A stretch of DNA of 64,000 nucleotides from Streptosporangium canum (GCF_900113865.1 NZ_FOQY01000029.1:24848-88847), one strand, 5' to 3'; shown: positions 45,656 through 54,492, numbered from the stretch's first letter. Numbers and translations are program-made. Notes: generated by a model from the letters alone, not told the origin.

Positions 45656-48274
45656 GTGGAGGTTTCTCACTATCCCGCTCACTGGGAGGCTGACGTCGTC
45701 CTGTCGGACGGCGGCACCGCTCACGTACGCCCGATCCGGCCCGCCGACGCCGACCGGTTGCGCTCCTTCTACTCCAGATTGTCGGAGGAGTCGATCTACT
45801 TTCGCTTCTTCGGCCCCCGGCCCCGGCTGTCGGACCGTGAGATCACCCGGTTCACCAACGTCGACTACGTGGACCGCGTCGCGTTGATCGCGACGATCGG
45901 CACGGAGATGGTGGCGGTGATCCGCTATGACCGGATCGATCCGGGAGAGGCCGAGGTGGCCTTCCTCGTCGAGGACGCCCACCAGGGGCGCGGGGTCGCC
46001 TCAGTGCTGCTGGAGCACCTGGCCGCGACCGCCAGGGAACAGGGGATCGCCCGGTTCGTCGCCGACGTGCTGCCCGCCAACCAGAAGATGATGGCGGTGC
46101 TCAAGCAGGTGGGCTACACCGCGCAGAGCCGCTTCGCCGACGGCGTGGTCCGGATGACCCTCGACCTCACCCCCACCGAGACCGCCCAGGAGGTGACCGC
46201 CTCACGCGAGCACCGCGCCGAGTCCCGCTCGATCGAGCGGCTGCTCTCCCCGGGGTCGGTGGCGGTCGTCGGCGCGGGCCGCGAGCCGGGCGGTGTCGGC
46301 CAGACCGTCCTGCGCAACCTGCTCGGCGCGGACTTCACCGGCCCGGTCTATCCCGTGCACCGCGAGGCGCGGGCCGTCGCCGGAGTGCGGGCCTACCCGA
46401 ACGTGACGGCCATCGACGGCGAGGTGGACCTCGCCGTGCTGGCCGTACCCGCCGACGGGGTGATCGAGGTGGTGAAGGAGTGCGCGGAGAAGGGCGTGCG
46501 CGGGTTGATCGTGGTCTCCTCCGGATTCGGCGAGACCGGCGCGGAGGGGCGGGCCAGGCAGGACGAACTGGTCCGCATCGCCCGCGCGTACGGCCTGCGC
46601 GTCGTCGGCCCCAACTGCCTCGGCGTGGCCAACACCGACCCGGCGGTCCGGCTGAACGCCACGCTCGCCGAGACCATCCCCGGCCGGGGCCGGGTCGGCT
46701 TCTTCAGCCAGTCCGGCGCCCTGGGCACCGCCCTGCTGCAGCGGGTGGCCCAGCGGGGCATGGGCATCTCCTCGTTCGTGTCGGCGGGCAACCGCGCCGA
46801 CGTCTCGGGCAACGACCTGCTCCAGTACTGGGAGGAGGACCCGCAGACCGATGTGATCCTGCTCTACCTGGAGTCGCTGGGAAACCCCCGCAAGTTCGCC
46901 CGCCTGGCCCGGCGGATCTCCCGGCGCAAGCCGATCGTGGTGGTCAAGAGCGGCGGCACCACCCAGGGCGTGCCCACCGGCCACGCCGCGCCCGTGCTCG
47001 GCCTGCCCGACACCGCGCTGAGCTCGCTGTTCGAGCAGGCCGGCGTGATCCGGGTCGACGACCTGATCCAGCAGTTCGACGTGGCGCAGCTCCTGGCCTA
47101 CCAGCCGCTGCCGGCGGGCCCCCGGGTCGGTCTGGTGAGCAACTCCGACGCGCTGGCGCTGCTCGCCGCCGACGCCTGCGTGCGGGTCGGGCTCGAACCC
47201 GGCACGCCGGTCAACCTCGGCGCGCGGGCGGGAGCCGCCGCGTTCGGCGAGGCCCTGACCAGGCTGATCCCGGACGTGGACGCGGTGGTCGCGATCTACA
47301 TGCCGCCGATCCCCGGCAGGGCCGACGAGGTCGCCGCCGAACTGCTGCGGGTCTCCCGCGACTGCGGCAAGCCGGTGCTGGCCACCTTCGAAGGCAAGAT
47401 CGGCATGCTGCCGGAGCTGCGGGTCGGCACCGTCCCCGAGCGTGGTTCGATCCCCTCCTACGCGGCGCCCGAGGAGGCGGTCCGCGCGCTGGCCCATGTC
47501 GTACGGCACGCGCACTGGCTCAAGCAGCCCGCCGGCCTGCACGAGGAGATCGAGGGCGTCGACACCGCCGCGGCACGGCGGATCGTGCTGTCCGGGCTGG
47601 GGGAGGCCCCGGCCGAGATCGAGGCCTCGGAGCTGCTCGCCTGCTACGGGCTCACCGTGTGGCCCGCGGAGGTGGTGGCCTCGCCGGAGGGGGCCGTCGA
47701 GGCGGCCGAGCGACTCGGATGGCCGGTGGTGCTGAAGGCCGCCGACCCCGAGGCGGCCAAGCGCGCGGGCACGGTGCGCCTGGGGCTGTCCGGCCCCGAC
47801 GGGGTGCGCGAGGCATTCGCCGGCCTGCGGGAACAGCTCGGCTCCGCCGCCGTGCTCGCGGTGCAGCGGATGGTCCCGCAGCCCGCCGTCCCGACCGTGG
47901 TCAGCGTCATCGAGGACTCCGCGTTCGGCGCGGTCGTCTCCTTCGGGCTCGGCGAGGTCACCGCGCGGCTGCTGCGCGACGAGGTCTACCGGCTCGCCCC
48001 GCTGACGCGCGAGGACGCGGCGGCCCTGGTCAGGTCGCCGCGCGCGGCGCCCCTGCTCTTCGGCGAGTACGGCTACCCGCCGGTCGCGGTCGAGGCGCTG
48101 GAGGACCTGCTGATCCGTGTCGGACGGCTGGCGGACGACCTTCCCGAGGTGGCCAGGCTCGACCTCGACCCCGTGCTGGTGGGGGAGTCGGAGGTGATCG
48201 TGCTGGGGGCGCGTGCCGTGCTGAGCAGCCCGGTGGGGCCGCGGCTCGACGGAGGGCCGCGCCGCCTCGGCTAG
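45656..48274 (+). CDS. GNAT / acyl-CoA synthetase (ADP-forming) fusion, Pat-like
   Basis: About 870 residues. The N-terminal 165 form a GNAT domain (AHVRPIRPADADRLRSFYSRLSEESIYFRFFG, then EVAFLVEDAHQGRGVASVLLEHL). Next are the CoA-binding and succinyl-CoA-ligase-like domains (PGSVAVVGAGREPGGVGQTVLRNLL, GVRGLIVVSSGFGETG, GPNCLGVANT, GFFSQSGALGTALL) and a C-terminal ATP-grasp-like domain. Relatives in actinobacteria are protein lysine acetyltransferases that modify and switch off acetyl-CoA synthetase, or NDP-forming acyl-CoA synthetases. Their usual order is synthetase then GNAT; here GNAT comes first, as in other actinobacteria. The GTG at 45656 is preferred; an ATG nine codons earlier is possible. 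Confidence 0.88.
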   Translation: MEVSHYPAHWEADVVLSDGGTAHVRPIRPADADRLRSFYSRLSEESIYFRFFGPRPRLSDREITRFTNVDYVDRVALIATIGTEMVAVIRYDRIDPGEAEVAFLVEDAHQGRGVASVLLEHLAATAREQGIARFVADVLPANQKMMAVLKQVGYTAQSRFADGVVRMTLDLTPTETAQEVTASREHRAESRSIERLLSPGSVAVVGAGREPGGVGQTVLRNLLGADFTGPVYPVHREARAVAGVRAYPNVTAIDGEVDLAVLAVPADGVIEVVKECAEKGVRGLIVVSSGFGETGAEGRARQDELVRIARAYGLRVVGPNCLGVANTDPAVRLNATLAETIPGRGRVGFFSQSGALGTALLQRVAQRGMGISSFVSAGNRADVSGNDLLQYWEEDPQTDVILLYLESLGNPRKFARLARRISRRKPIVVVKSGGTTQGVPTGHAAPVLGLPDTALSSLFEQAGVIRVDDLIQQFDVAQLLAYQPLPAGPRVGLVSNSDALALLAADACVRVGLEPGTPVNLGARAGAAAFGEALTRLIPDVDAVVAIYMPPIPGRADEVAAELLRVSRDCGKPVLATFEGKIGMLPELRVGTVPERGSIPSYAAPEEAVRALAHVVRHAHWLKQPAGLHEEIEGVDTAAARRIVLSGLGEAPAEIEASELLACYGLTVWPAEVVASPEGAVEAAERLGWPVVLKAADPEAAKRAGTVRLGLSGPDGVREAFAGLREQLGSAAVLAVQRMVPQPAVPTVVSVIEDSAFGAVVSFGLGEVTARLLRDEVYRLAPLTREDAAALVRSPRAAPLLFGEYGYPPVAVEALEDLLIRVGRLADDLPEVARLDLDPVLVGESEVIVLGARAVLSSPVGPRLDGGPRRLG

Positions 48275-48295
48275 GTGTAGCGCCCCGAGAGTTCA

Positions 48296-48337
48296 GGCCC
48301 GCTCCGGCCGGACACGCCCGATCATGCGGAGCGGGCC
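48296..48337 (+). terminator. Terminator hairpin after the GNAT/acyl-CoA synthetase gene
   Basis: GGCCCGCTCCG (48296-48306) and CGGAGCGGGCC (48327-48337) form a perfect 11-bp stem with a 20-base loop, about 20 bases past the stop. Confidence 0.75.
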
Positions 48338-48380
48338 GTTCAACTGATTCACCGGGAAAGACGGACGGCCAGCCCGAGAA

Positions 48381-48415
48381 TGTCAATTAATCATAAAAAA
48401 TTGCATTAAATGCTT
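48381..48415. promoter_or_regulatory. AT-rich island with palindrome GCATTAAATGC
   Basis: 35 bases are over 70 percent A+T in a DNA that is otherwise about 70 percent G+C. It includes CAATTAATCATAAAAAATT and a perfect GCATT-A-AATGC palindrome at 48403-48413. It lies about 110 bases before the DUF5998 gene, so it may be its promoter or an Lsr2-type silencing site. Confidence 0.45.
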
Positions 48416-48522
48416 GTGCCGCGTAAAGGGGGCGTGGTCGGTCACGGTCACGATTTGCGCCGATGGCCGAACGGCATGCGCACAGGGTGAAAGCGCTGCC
48501 CCGGACAGGGCAGGATGGACCC

Positions 48523-49113
48523 ATGAGGGAAACCCGACTCTCGGCCGCAGGCCTGCGTGACGCCATCGACCGCAGTGGCTACTATCCTGACCTGGTCGCC
48601 GACGCGGTCGACTCCGCCTTGGGCAAGGAACAGGTGGGCGCCTACGTGGTCCACCACGAGGCCACCTTCGACCCGGCCATGGAGGTGCGCAGACACGTCA
48701 CCGTCCTGGTGCTCTCCCCCACCCGCCTGCTCGTCTGCCACACCGACGAGCACCCGCCGGTGGAAGGGGTGTCGGCCTCTCACGCCTCCACGACCACCGA
48801 GGCGGTGCGGCTCAGCCGGATCCAGTCGGTCGCCGTCACCCGGGTCGTCCCCGACCCTGCCTCCTACGTGCCGGGCGTGCCGCCCACGGAGGTCACGCTC
48901 ACCATCGGCTGGGGAGCCATCTCCCACGTCGACCTGGAGCCGGCCACCTGCGGCGACGAGAACTGCGAGGCCGACCACGGCTACACCGGAGCCATCACGG
49001 CCGACGACCTCTCCCTGCGGGTGAGCGAGGCGGCGGACGGACCCGAGGCCGTCACCCATGTGCTGGCCTTCGCCAAGGCACTGTCGGAGGCGACCGCCCG
49101 CGCCGCCTCATGA
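48523..49113 (+). CDS. DUF5998 family protein
   Basis: 196 residues: SAAGLRDAIDRSGYYPDLVADAVDSAL at the start, VGAYVVHHEATFDPAMEVRRHVTVLVL, LLVCHTDEHPP, and a CGDENCEADHGYTG segment with two cysteines and a histidine that might bind metal. This is the actinobacterial DUF5998 family, of unknown role. The next gene starts inside its stop (ATGA), so the two are coupled. Confidence 0.85.
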   Translation: MRETRLSAAGLRDAIDRSGYYPDLVADAVDSALGKEQVGAYVVHHEATFDPAMEVRRHVTVLVLSPTRLLVCHTDEHPPVEGVSASHASTTTEAVRLSRIQSVAVTRVVPDPASYVPGVPPTEVTLTIGWGAISHVDLEPATCGDENCEADHGYTGAITADDLSLRVSEAADGPEAVTHVLAFAKALSEATARAAS

Positions 49114-50225
49114 ACCCCCTGGTCCCCGCCTACGGCGTGGCCTCGCTCGCCGACCTCTCCTCCTCCCTTCTGACCGTGCTCGGGATGGAGGGGGACAACC
49201 CGCTGGAGCTCGCGCCGGCCGAGCGCGTCCTGCTGTTCCTCGTCGACGGGCTGGGAGCCGAGCTGCTCCGAGCCCACCCGGAGACCGCCCCCTTCCTGTC
49301 GGCCCAGCTCGGCAGGGTGCTCACCGCGGGCTTCCCCGCCACCACGGCGACCAGCCTCGGCACGCTGGGCACCGGCCTGCCGCCGGGCGAGCACGGCATG
49401 CTGGGCTACCGGATCGCCGTGCCCGGCGCCGGCTACCTGCTCAACTGCCTGCGCTGGACCGCCTCGGGCCCGCTTATCCCTCCCGACGAGTGGCAGCCCA
49501 CCCCGACCGTCTACGAACGCGCCGTGGCGGCCGGGATCCCCATCAGCTACGTCGCCCCGTCGGCGTTCGAGCCCACCGCGTTCAACCGAGCCGTCTACCG
49601 GGGCGTGCACTTCATCGGCGCCGACGGGATCGACGACCGGATCGAGGGCGTCCGCCGGGCGCTGGCCGAGCCCCGCTCACACGTGACGGTCTACTACGGC
49701 GACCTCGACAGCATGGGCCACCTGACCGGCTGGGGCACCCCGCAGTGGCTGGACCAGCTCGCCCTGGTCGACCGGATGGCCGAGCGGTTGGCGGGCACGC
49801 TCCCGCCCGGCTCGGCGATGTACGTCACCGCCGACCACGGCATGATCAACATCACCGAGCGGATCGACGTGGACGTCCTCCCCGAGATGCGCGAGGGCGT
49901 CGCCCTGCTCGGCGGCGACACCCGCGCCCGGCACGTCTACACCGACCCGGGCGCGGCGGCGTCCGTGCTCGACGCCTGGCGTGACATCCTGGCCGGCAGG
50001 GCATGGGTGGCCTCCCGCGAGGAGGCGGTCGAGTCGGGCTGGTTCGGGCCGCGTGTGCGTCCCGAATGGCTGCCCCGGATCGGCGACGTCCTCGCCGTGC
50101 CCTACACCGACTGCGCTATCGTCGCCTCGATCGCCGAGCCGTTCGAATCGTCGTTCACCGGCTGTCACGGCTCCCTCACACCCGCTGAGCAGCATGTTCC
50201 CCTAGTGGAGGTAAGCACCCGATGA
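49110..50225 (+). CDS. Alkaline phosphatase superfamily nucleotide pyrophosphatase/phosphodiesterase
   Basis: 371 residues: VLLFLVDGLGAELL (first metal Asp), FPATTATSLGTLGTGLPPGEHGMLGYR (nucleophile Thr region), DLDSMGHLTG and TADHGMINI (second metal site). It belongs to the type I phosphodiesterase/nucleotide pyrophosphatase group. There is no signal peptide, so it is probably cytoplasmic. The substrate is unknown. It overlaps the sulfurtransferase start by ATGA. Confidence 0.88.
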   Translation: MNPLVPAYGVASLADLSSSLLTVLGMEGDNPLELAPAERVLLFLVDGLGAELLRAHPETAPFLSAQLGRVLTAGFPATTATSLGTLGTGLPPGEHGMLGYRIAVPGAGYLLNCLRWTASGPLIPPDEWQPTPTVYERAVAAGIPISYVAPSAFEPTAFNRAVYRGVHFIGADGIDDRIEGVRRALAEPRSHVTVYYGDLDSMGHLTGWGTPQWLDQLALVDRMAERLAGTLPPGSAMYVTADHGMINITERIDVDVLPEMREGVALLGGDTRARHVYTDPGAAASVLDAWRDILAGRAWVASREEAVESGWFGPRVRPEWLPRIGDVLAVPYTDCAIVASIAEPFESSFTGCHGSLTPAEQHVPLVEVSTR

Positions 50226-51034
50226 GCCTGCTGATCACCCCTTCCGAACTGGCCGATCTGGCCGGTGCGACCGTCCTGGACGTGCGCTGGAAGCTCGGCG
50301 GGCCGCCCGGTGCCGACTCCTACCGCGAGGGGCACGTCCCCGGCGCCGTCTTCTGCGACCTCAACGCCGACCTCGCCGCGCCGGCCGGACCGGGAGGCCG
50401 CCACCCGCTGCCTTCCGCGGACCTGTTCCAGGACGCCATGCGCCGCCTGGGCGTGTCCGGCTCCCGGACCGTCGTCGTCTACGACGGGGCCGACTCCACC
50501 GCCGCCGCCCGCGCCTGGTGGACGCTGCGCTACTTCGGCCACCCGGATGTCCGCGTCCTCGACGGCGGGTTCCACGCGTGGGCCGCCGAAGGCCTGCCCG
50601 TCGCCACGGGGGAGGAGACCGCCTCGCCCGGCGACTTCGTCGCGCGTCCGGGCGGGATGCCGGTGCTCGACGCCGCGCAGGCCCTGGAGCTCGCCGCCGA
50701 CGGGGTCCTCCTGGACGCCCGCGCCGCCGAGCGATACCGGGGCGAGGTCGAGCCGATCGATCCCGTCGCCGGGCACGTTCCCGGCGCGGTCAGCGCTCCC
50801 ACCGGCGACAACGTCGATCCGGCGGGCCGCTTCCACCTGCCCGACTTCCTCCGCGAGCGGTTCAACACCCTCGGCGCCGTCCCCGGTGTGCGGGTCGGCG
50901 CCTACTGCGGCTCCGGCGTGACGGCGGCCCACGAGGTGCTGGCCCTGGAACTGGCGGGCATCCCCGCCGCCCTCTACGTCGGATCCTGGTCCAACTGGGT
51001 GGCCGACCCCTCGCGGCCGGTCGCCACCGGCTGA
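50222..51034 (+). CDS. Sulfurtransferase (thiosulfate/3-mercaptopyruvate, rhodanese type)
   Basis: 270 residues in two rhodanese domains. The second is catalytic, with Cys in AYCGSGVTAAHEV, and the first is inactive. VVVYDGADSTAAARAWW and FHAWAAEGLPV are family motifs. It moves sulfane sulfur to acceptors, with cyanide or thiol as classical tests. The last 61 bases overlap the end of the CHAT gene on the other strand. Confidence 0.9.
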   Translation: MSLLITPSELADLAGATVLDVRWKLGGPPGADSYREGHVPGAVFCDLNADLAAPAGPGGRHPLPSADLFQDAMRRLGVSGSRTVVVYDGADSTAAARAWWTLRYFGHPDVRVLDGGFHAWAAEGLPVATGEETASPGDFVARPGGMPVLDAAQALELAADGVLLDARAAERYRGEVEPIDPVAGHVPGAVSAPTGDNVDPAGRFHLPDFLRERFNTLGAVPGVRVGAYCGSGVTAAHEVLALELAGIPAALYVGSWSNWVADPSRPVATG

Positions 51035-53397
51035 GCGCCGTAGCCGAAACAGACGAACCCGGCCACCCCGGTCTTCCCTCCCGCCGCGGTCAACGCCTGG
51101 GCGGGCGGGTGGCCGGCCGCCAGCAGCTCGTGGAAGACCGTCATCAGCGTCAGCGTCTCCTCGTCACGGACCGGGACCAGGCTGGCCACCACGCACTGCG
51201 ACCCCAGCGACAGGAAGGTGCCCGCCAGTCCCAGCGGCGCCCCGTCGGCCGGAGCGTGCGCCATGCCCGCCTCACACGCCGACAGCACCACCAGCCGCGG
51301 TGGCGTGCGGAGCCGTAGCAGGTCGTAGGCCATCAGGGGGCCGTCGTCGAGGGCGATGCTGGACAGCAGCGGGCTGCGTGAGGAGAACATCCCGTGCGCG
51401 GCCAGGTGCGCCACCTCGGCCCGCTCCAGCGCCGCCATCACCTCCGCCCGCAGCGCGGTGACCCGCTCCGTCCCCGGATGGCAGCCGCCGACCATGTCCG
51501 CCTCGGCCTCCGCGCACCGCAGCCCGGGACCGGCCACCGCCACGATCCCCCCACCCCGTACGGCCCGCATCCGGTGCCCGGCCAGCCAGGCGGCGGCACC
51601 GGATGCCACGGTCACCGGCCGACCGGCGTTCATCGGCAGGACCGGCCAGGGCAGGGTGTGCAGCGTCCCGGTCGGCACGATCACCAGTGGCCGGTCGCCC
51701 AGCCTGCCGCGTAGCGGGCCGAAGAGCAGCCGCTCCAGCAACGCCGCCTCCCCGGCCAGCCCGGGTGCCTCCCCGTCGAGCAGATGGGTCCGGCGCAGGC
51801 CGTAGCGGATCCTGACCGTGGCCTCGGCGACCGCGGCGAAGGGGCCCAGCCGGCGCAGCATGACGCGGTCCGGGGTGACCACCACGGCGACCAGCTCACC
51901 GGCGTGACGGACGAACTCCACCAGTGCCGCCTCCCCGAGCGCGGCGCGCAGCTCCTCCACGTCGGGCGCGACGGGCTGACCGGTGCCTCCGACGACCGCC
52001 CGCCACCGTTCCGCCCAGGCCAGGAGCGTACGGCCCCGCCCGGTCCGCAGGGCCAGGGCCAGACCGAACCCCGCCAGCGACTCGCCGGCCCTGACGGCGT
52101 GGGCACGCACCATCGGGTCACTGAACGCCATCGCCTCGGCGCCCACCTCCACCAGCCCGGCCCGGACCACCGCGAAGGCCCCCCGCCGGTCTCCCGCCAG
52201 CGCCCGCCGCACCGCCGCCGCCTGGCGGGACACCACGCCGGGACCGGACGAGGCGAGGCGGGCGAGCTGCTCGTCGGCGGTGGGGCGGTCGCCGAGCCGG
52301 AGCGCGACCTCGGCACCGGTGAACCTGAGCGCCCGGGAGGCCTGCGGGTGGCCCGCGGCGTCGAGGGCGCCGGCGCACGAGAGCATCTCGGCGAGCAGCT
52401 CCGCGGTGGGCGGGCCGAGCATGAGCCGGGCACGCAGGAGGATCTCCGCGGCGAGCGGCGCCAGGACCGTCCGGCCCTGCGCGGCCAGATCGGCCGCGGC
52501 CCGCTCCGCGCTCTGCCGGGCACGGTGCGGGTCGCCGGTGCGCAGCTCGGCCCGGGCGAGCAGGAGGCGGGCCTCGGCCAGGGCCACGTTCGCGCCCGCC
52601 GCGGTCAGCTCCGGCACTGCCAGGTCGAGCAGGGCCCGCGCCTCACCGGGCAGGTGAGCGGCGATCAGCGCCTCGGCCAGGTCGCAGCGCATCGTCGCCA
52701 GCCGTTCCGGATAGCCGGACAGGCTGCTCTCCGCGCGGTGGTAGGCGGTGAACGCGGCGGACAGGTCTCCCCGCCGCGCCGCCAGGAACGGCAGGTTGCC
52801 CTCGGCGAGGGTGAGCACGTGATCGAGACCCGCTTCCCGCGCGAGTTTCGCGCACCGGGTCAGGTCGGTCTCCGCCGCCTCGAACTCGCCGAGGAACACC
52901 CGGGCCAGCCCTCGGTTCAGCACCGCCCCGGCCAGGAACCTGACGTCGTCGCCGAGGAAGCCCACCGCGCGGTCGCAGTGGCCGACGGCTTCGGCGTAGC
53001 GGCCGAGGCGGGTCAGCGCCACCGCCCGGTGGACGCCGAGCCTGGCCACCTCGACCGGGGTGAGGTGGGGTTCGGCGGAGTCGGCGATGGTCAGGGCCTG
53101 TCGTGGGTGGCCCAGCTCGGTGCGGACGTGGACCAGCGACAGGCGTGCCTGGGCGGCCCGGTGCGGAAGGCCGGCGGAGAGCGCGACGCTCACGGCCCGA
53201 TCCAGGTGCTCCTCGGCCAGTGGCAGGTCACCCAGCTCGCGTGCGGCCACCGCCAGCGCCCGGTGGGCGACCGCCACGGCCTCGCAGTGAGGATCGGAGG
53301 CGAGCACGCTGTGCGCCAGTGCGCGGGCCCGTGCCGGGGCCGTGCCCGAGAGGTCCACCGCGTGCTCGGCGGCGGCGAGCGCGTCGTCGGGGATCAC
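50974..53397 (-). CDS. TPR-CHAT (caspase-like) protease
   Basis: 807 residues. Residues 1 to about 480 are helical TPR-like repeats (AVAHRALAVAARELGDLPLAEEHLDRAV and similar). The C-terminal 330 form a CHAT domain with the catalytic pair His668 (HLAAHGMFS) and Cys708 (VLSACEAGM). The rest fits the family: LVIVPTGTLHTLPWPVL, then GAPLGLAGTFLSLGSQCVVASLVPV. CHAT proteases are caspase relatives; TPR-CHAT proteins include Csx29 of type III-E CRISPR, which cleaves Csx30. It is the last gene of a leftward unit after a subtilase, a sigma factor and a small protein, only one base after the small gene. It has no signal peptide, so it acts in the cytoplasm. Its substrate is unknown; the small protein is the prime candidate. 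Confidence 0.88.
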   Translation of the reverse strand: MIPDDALAAAEHAVDLSGTAPARARALAHSVLASDPHCEAVAVAHRALAVAARELGDLPLAEEHLDRAVSVALSAGLPHRAAQARLSLVHVRTELGHPRQALTIADSAEPHLTPVEVARLGVHRAVALTRLGRYAEAVGHCDRAVGFLGDDVRFLAGAVLNRGLARVFLGEFEAAETDLTRCAKLAREAGLDHVLTLAEGNLPFLAARRGDLSAAFTAYHRAESSLSGYPERLATMRCDLAEALIAAHLPGEARALLDLAVPELTAAGANVALAEARLLLARAELRTGDPHRARQSAERAAADLAAQGRTVLAPLAAEILLRARLMLGPPTAELLAEMLSCAGALDAAGHPQASRALRFTGAEVALRLGDRPTADEQLARLASSGPGVVSRQAAAVRRALAGDRRGAFAVVRAGLVEVGAEAMAFSDPMVRAHAVRAGESLAGFGLALALRTGRGRTLLAWAERWRAVVGGTGQPVAPDVEELRAALGEAALVEFVRHAGELVAVVVTPDRVMLRRLGPFAAVAEATVRIRYGLRRTHLLDGEAPGLAGEAALLERLLFGPLRGRLGDRPLVIVPTGTLHTLPWPVLPMNAGRPVTVASGAAAWLAGHRMRAVRGGGIVAVAGPGLRCAEAEADMVGGCHPGTERVTALRAEVMAALERAEVAHLAAHGMFSSRSPLLSSIALDDGPLMAYDLLRLRTPPRLVVLSACEAGMAHAPADGAPLGLAGTFLSLGSQCVVASLVPVRDEETLTLMTVFHELLAAGHPPAQALTAAGGKTGVAGFVCFGYGAQPVATGREGSATQLDQDPT

Positions 53398-53862
53398 CTA
53401 CGGGCGGATCCGGGTCCAGCTGGTGACGACCGGAGAGCGCTCCGGCCGGTGGCACACCACGCTGAACCAGCCCGGCGGCAGACCCGTGACGGCGAACTGG
53501 CCCGTCGCGGAGAGCTCGCGTGACTCGGTGAGATGCAGGGTGCGCACCTCCACCCGGGTGCCCGCCTCCGGGCACGGGGACACCTGCCCGGCCAGGTCCA
53601 CCAAACCGTCCATCGAGGTGACCTCCAGATCCACGGTGAGCTCGGCGGCGGTGAACCGGAGCAGCCGCGCCTCGTCGGCCGACCGGACGCCCCGCGGAGC
53701 GGGCGTGACCACCGGCCGGGCCGTGGCGGCGCCGGGCAGCCGCAGGCCGAAGACCGCCCTGGCGGCGGCGGAGACGTGGGCGGGCACGGGATCCTGGCCG
53801 GCGGTCAGACGGAGCGCGGCGATGAGGGACTCGTCGTCGATCGCCGGGGGATGTCGGGTCAT
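53398..53862 (-). CDS. Small unknown protein between sigma factor and CHAT protease
   Basis: 154 residues, start ATG overlapping the sigma-factor stop (ATGA). The N-terminal 35 (DDESLIAALRLTAGQDPVPAHVSAAARAVFGLR) look helical and could dock on the sigma factor. A linker rich in Ala, Pro and Val follows. The rest is probably beta-rich (LLRFTAAELTVDLEVTS, RVEVRTLHLTE, FAVTGLPPGWFSVVC), like a carboxypeptidase-regulatory or Ig-like domain. It has no zinc-binding anti-sigma motif and no membrane segment. I do not recognise the family. Its position, directly between sigma factor and protease, suggests a substrate, adaptor or inhibitor. Confidence 0.75.
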   Translation of the reverse strand: MTRHPPAIDDESLIAALRLTAGQDPVPAHVSAAARAVFGLRLPGAATARPVVTPAPRGVRSADEARLLRFTAAELTVDLEVTSMDGLVDLAGQVSPCPEAGTRVEVRTLHLTESRELSATGQFAVTGLPPGWFSVVCHRPERSPVVTSWTRIRP

Positions 53863-54431
53863 GGCGTCGCCTCCTGGGCGGTGAGCACGGTGCGTAGTCG
53901 GTTCAGGCAACGTCCCCGGGTGGGGCCGTAACTGCCGCTGGGCATGCCCAGTCGACCGGCGAGCTGGTGGACGCCCGCGTCGGGTGCGGTGGCCATCAGC
54001 CGGAACAGTGACCGGCAGGGTTCGTGCATCTCCTCGACGGCCAGCCACAGCCGGCGGCCCTCGTCGGCGGTCAGCACCGCCACCGCCGGGTCGGGGTGGA
54101 CCTGCCCGGCCAGCGCCGGGTCGGCATGGGAGTGCTCGGTGCCGGCGGGATCGGCGATCAGCCGTTCACCCCGGTTCCGCCTGCTCAGAAGGGAGGCCTC
54201 GCGCTTGGCCGTGGTGAACAGCCAGGGACCGATCCGATCCGGGTCACGGATGGTGTGCAGGCTCTCGACCAGTCGCAGCCATGCCCCCTGCACCGCGTCC
54301 GCCGCGTCCGCCGCGCTCAGGTCGTAGGCGCGCACGGCCGACCAGAGCGGCCCCGAGAACCGGTTGACCAGCACGTCCCACGCCGCCTGGTCGCCTGCCA
54401 GGACGGCATCGATCGCGTGCTGCTCACTCAC
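53859..54431 (-). CDS. ECF-like sigma-70 family factor of the CHAT cassette
   Basis: 190 residues. Region 2: WDVLVNRFSGPLWSAVRAYDLSAADAADAVQGAWLRLVESLHTI, and RIGPWLFTTAKREA. Region 4 is near the end: EEMHEPCRSLFRLM, then VHQLAGRLGMPSGSYGPTRGRCLNRLR. There is no extension for an anti-sigma partner. The GTG at 54431 has GGAGG five bases upstream; the longer frame would run into the subtilase gene end. It is followed by the small protein with an ATGA overlap. It probably directs a dedicated stress or conflict regulon. A perfect 19-base palindrome lies just upstream. Confidence 0.85.
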   Translation of the reverse strand: MSEQHAIDAVLAGDQAAWDVLVNRFSGPLWSAVRAYDLSAADAADAVQGAWLRLVESLHTIRDPDRIGPWLFTTAKREASLLSRRNRGERLIADPAGTEHSHADPALAGQVHPDPAVAVLTADEGRRLWLAVEEMHEPCRSLFRLMATAPDAGVHQLAGRLGMPSGSYGPTRGRCLNRLRTVLTAQEATP

Positions 54432-54451
54432 CGGCGCCTCCGAGGCCACGT

Positions 54452-54470
54452 CGAACACTCTGAGTGTTCG
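54452..54470. promoter_or_regulatory. Perfect 19-bp palindrome upstream of the sigma factor gene
   Basis: CGAACACTC-T-GAGTGTTCG is perfectly symmetric and lies in the 61-base gap between the subtilase stop and the sigma-factor start, about 20 bases before that start. LexA boxes share the CGAAC and GTTCG ends but have four bases between them; here there are nine, so LexA is unlikely. It could be an operator for the sigma/CHAT part or, less likely, a terminator hairpin of the subtilase, since no T run follows. Confidence 0.6.
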
Positions 54471-54492
54471 CGCGAAGACTTTGGGTGAGACT

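Noticed and set aside
47438-47480. tRNA-like GGTTCGATCCC in the acyl-CoA synthetase gene
   Set aside because: No acceptor or anticodon stems around it; it is ordinary coding sequence. I found no tRNA elsewhere either.
54452-54470. LexA/SOS box
   Set aside because: The CGAAC and GTTCG ends match but the spacing is nine bases instead of four.
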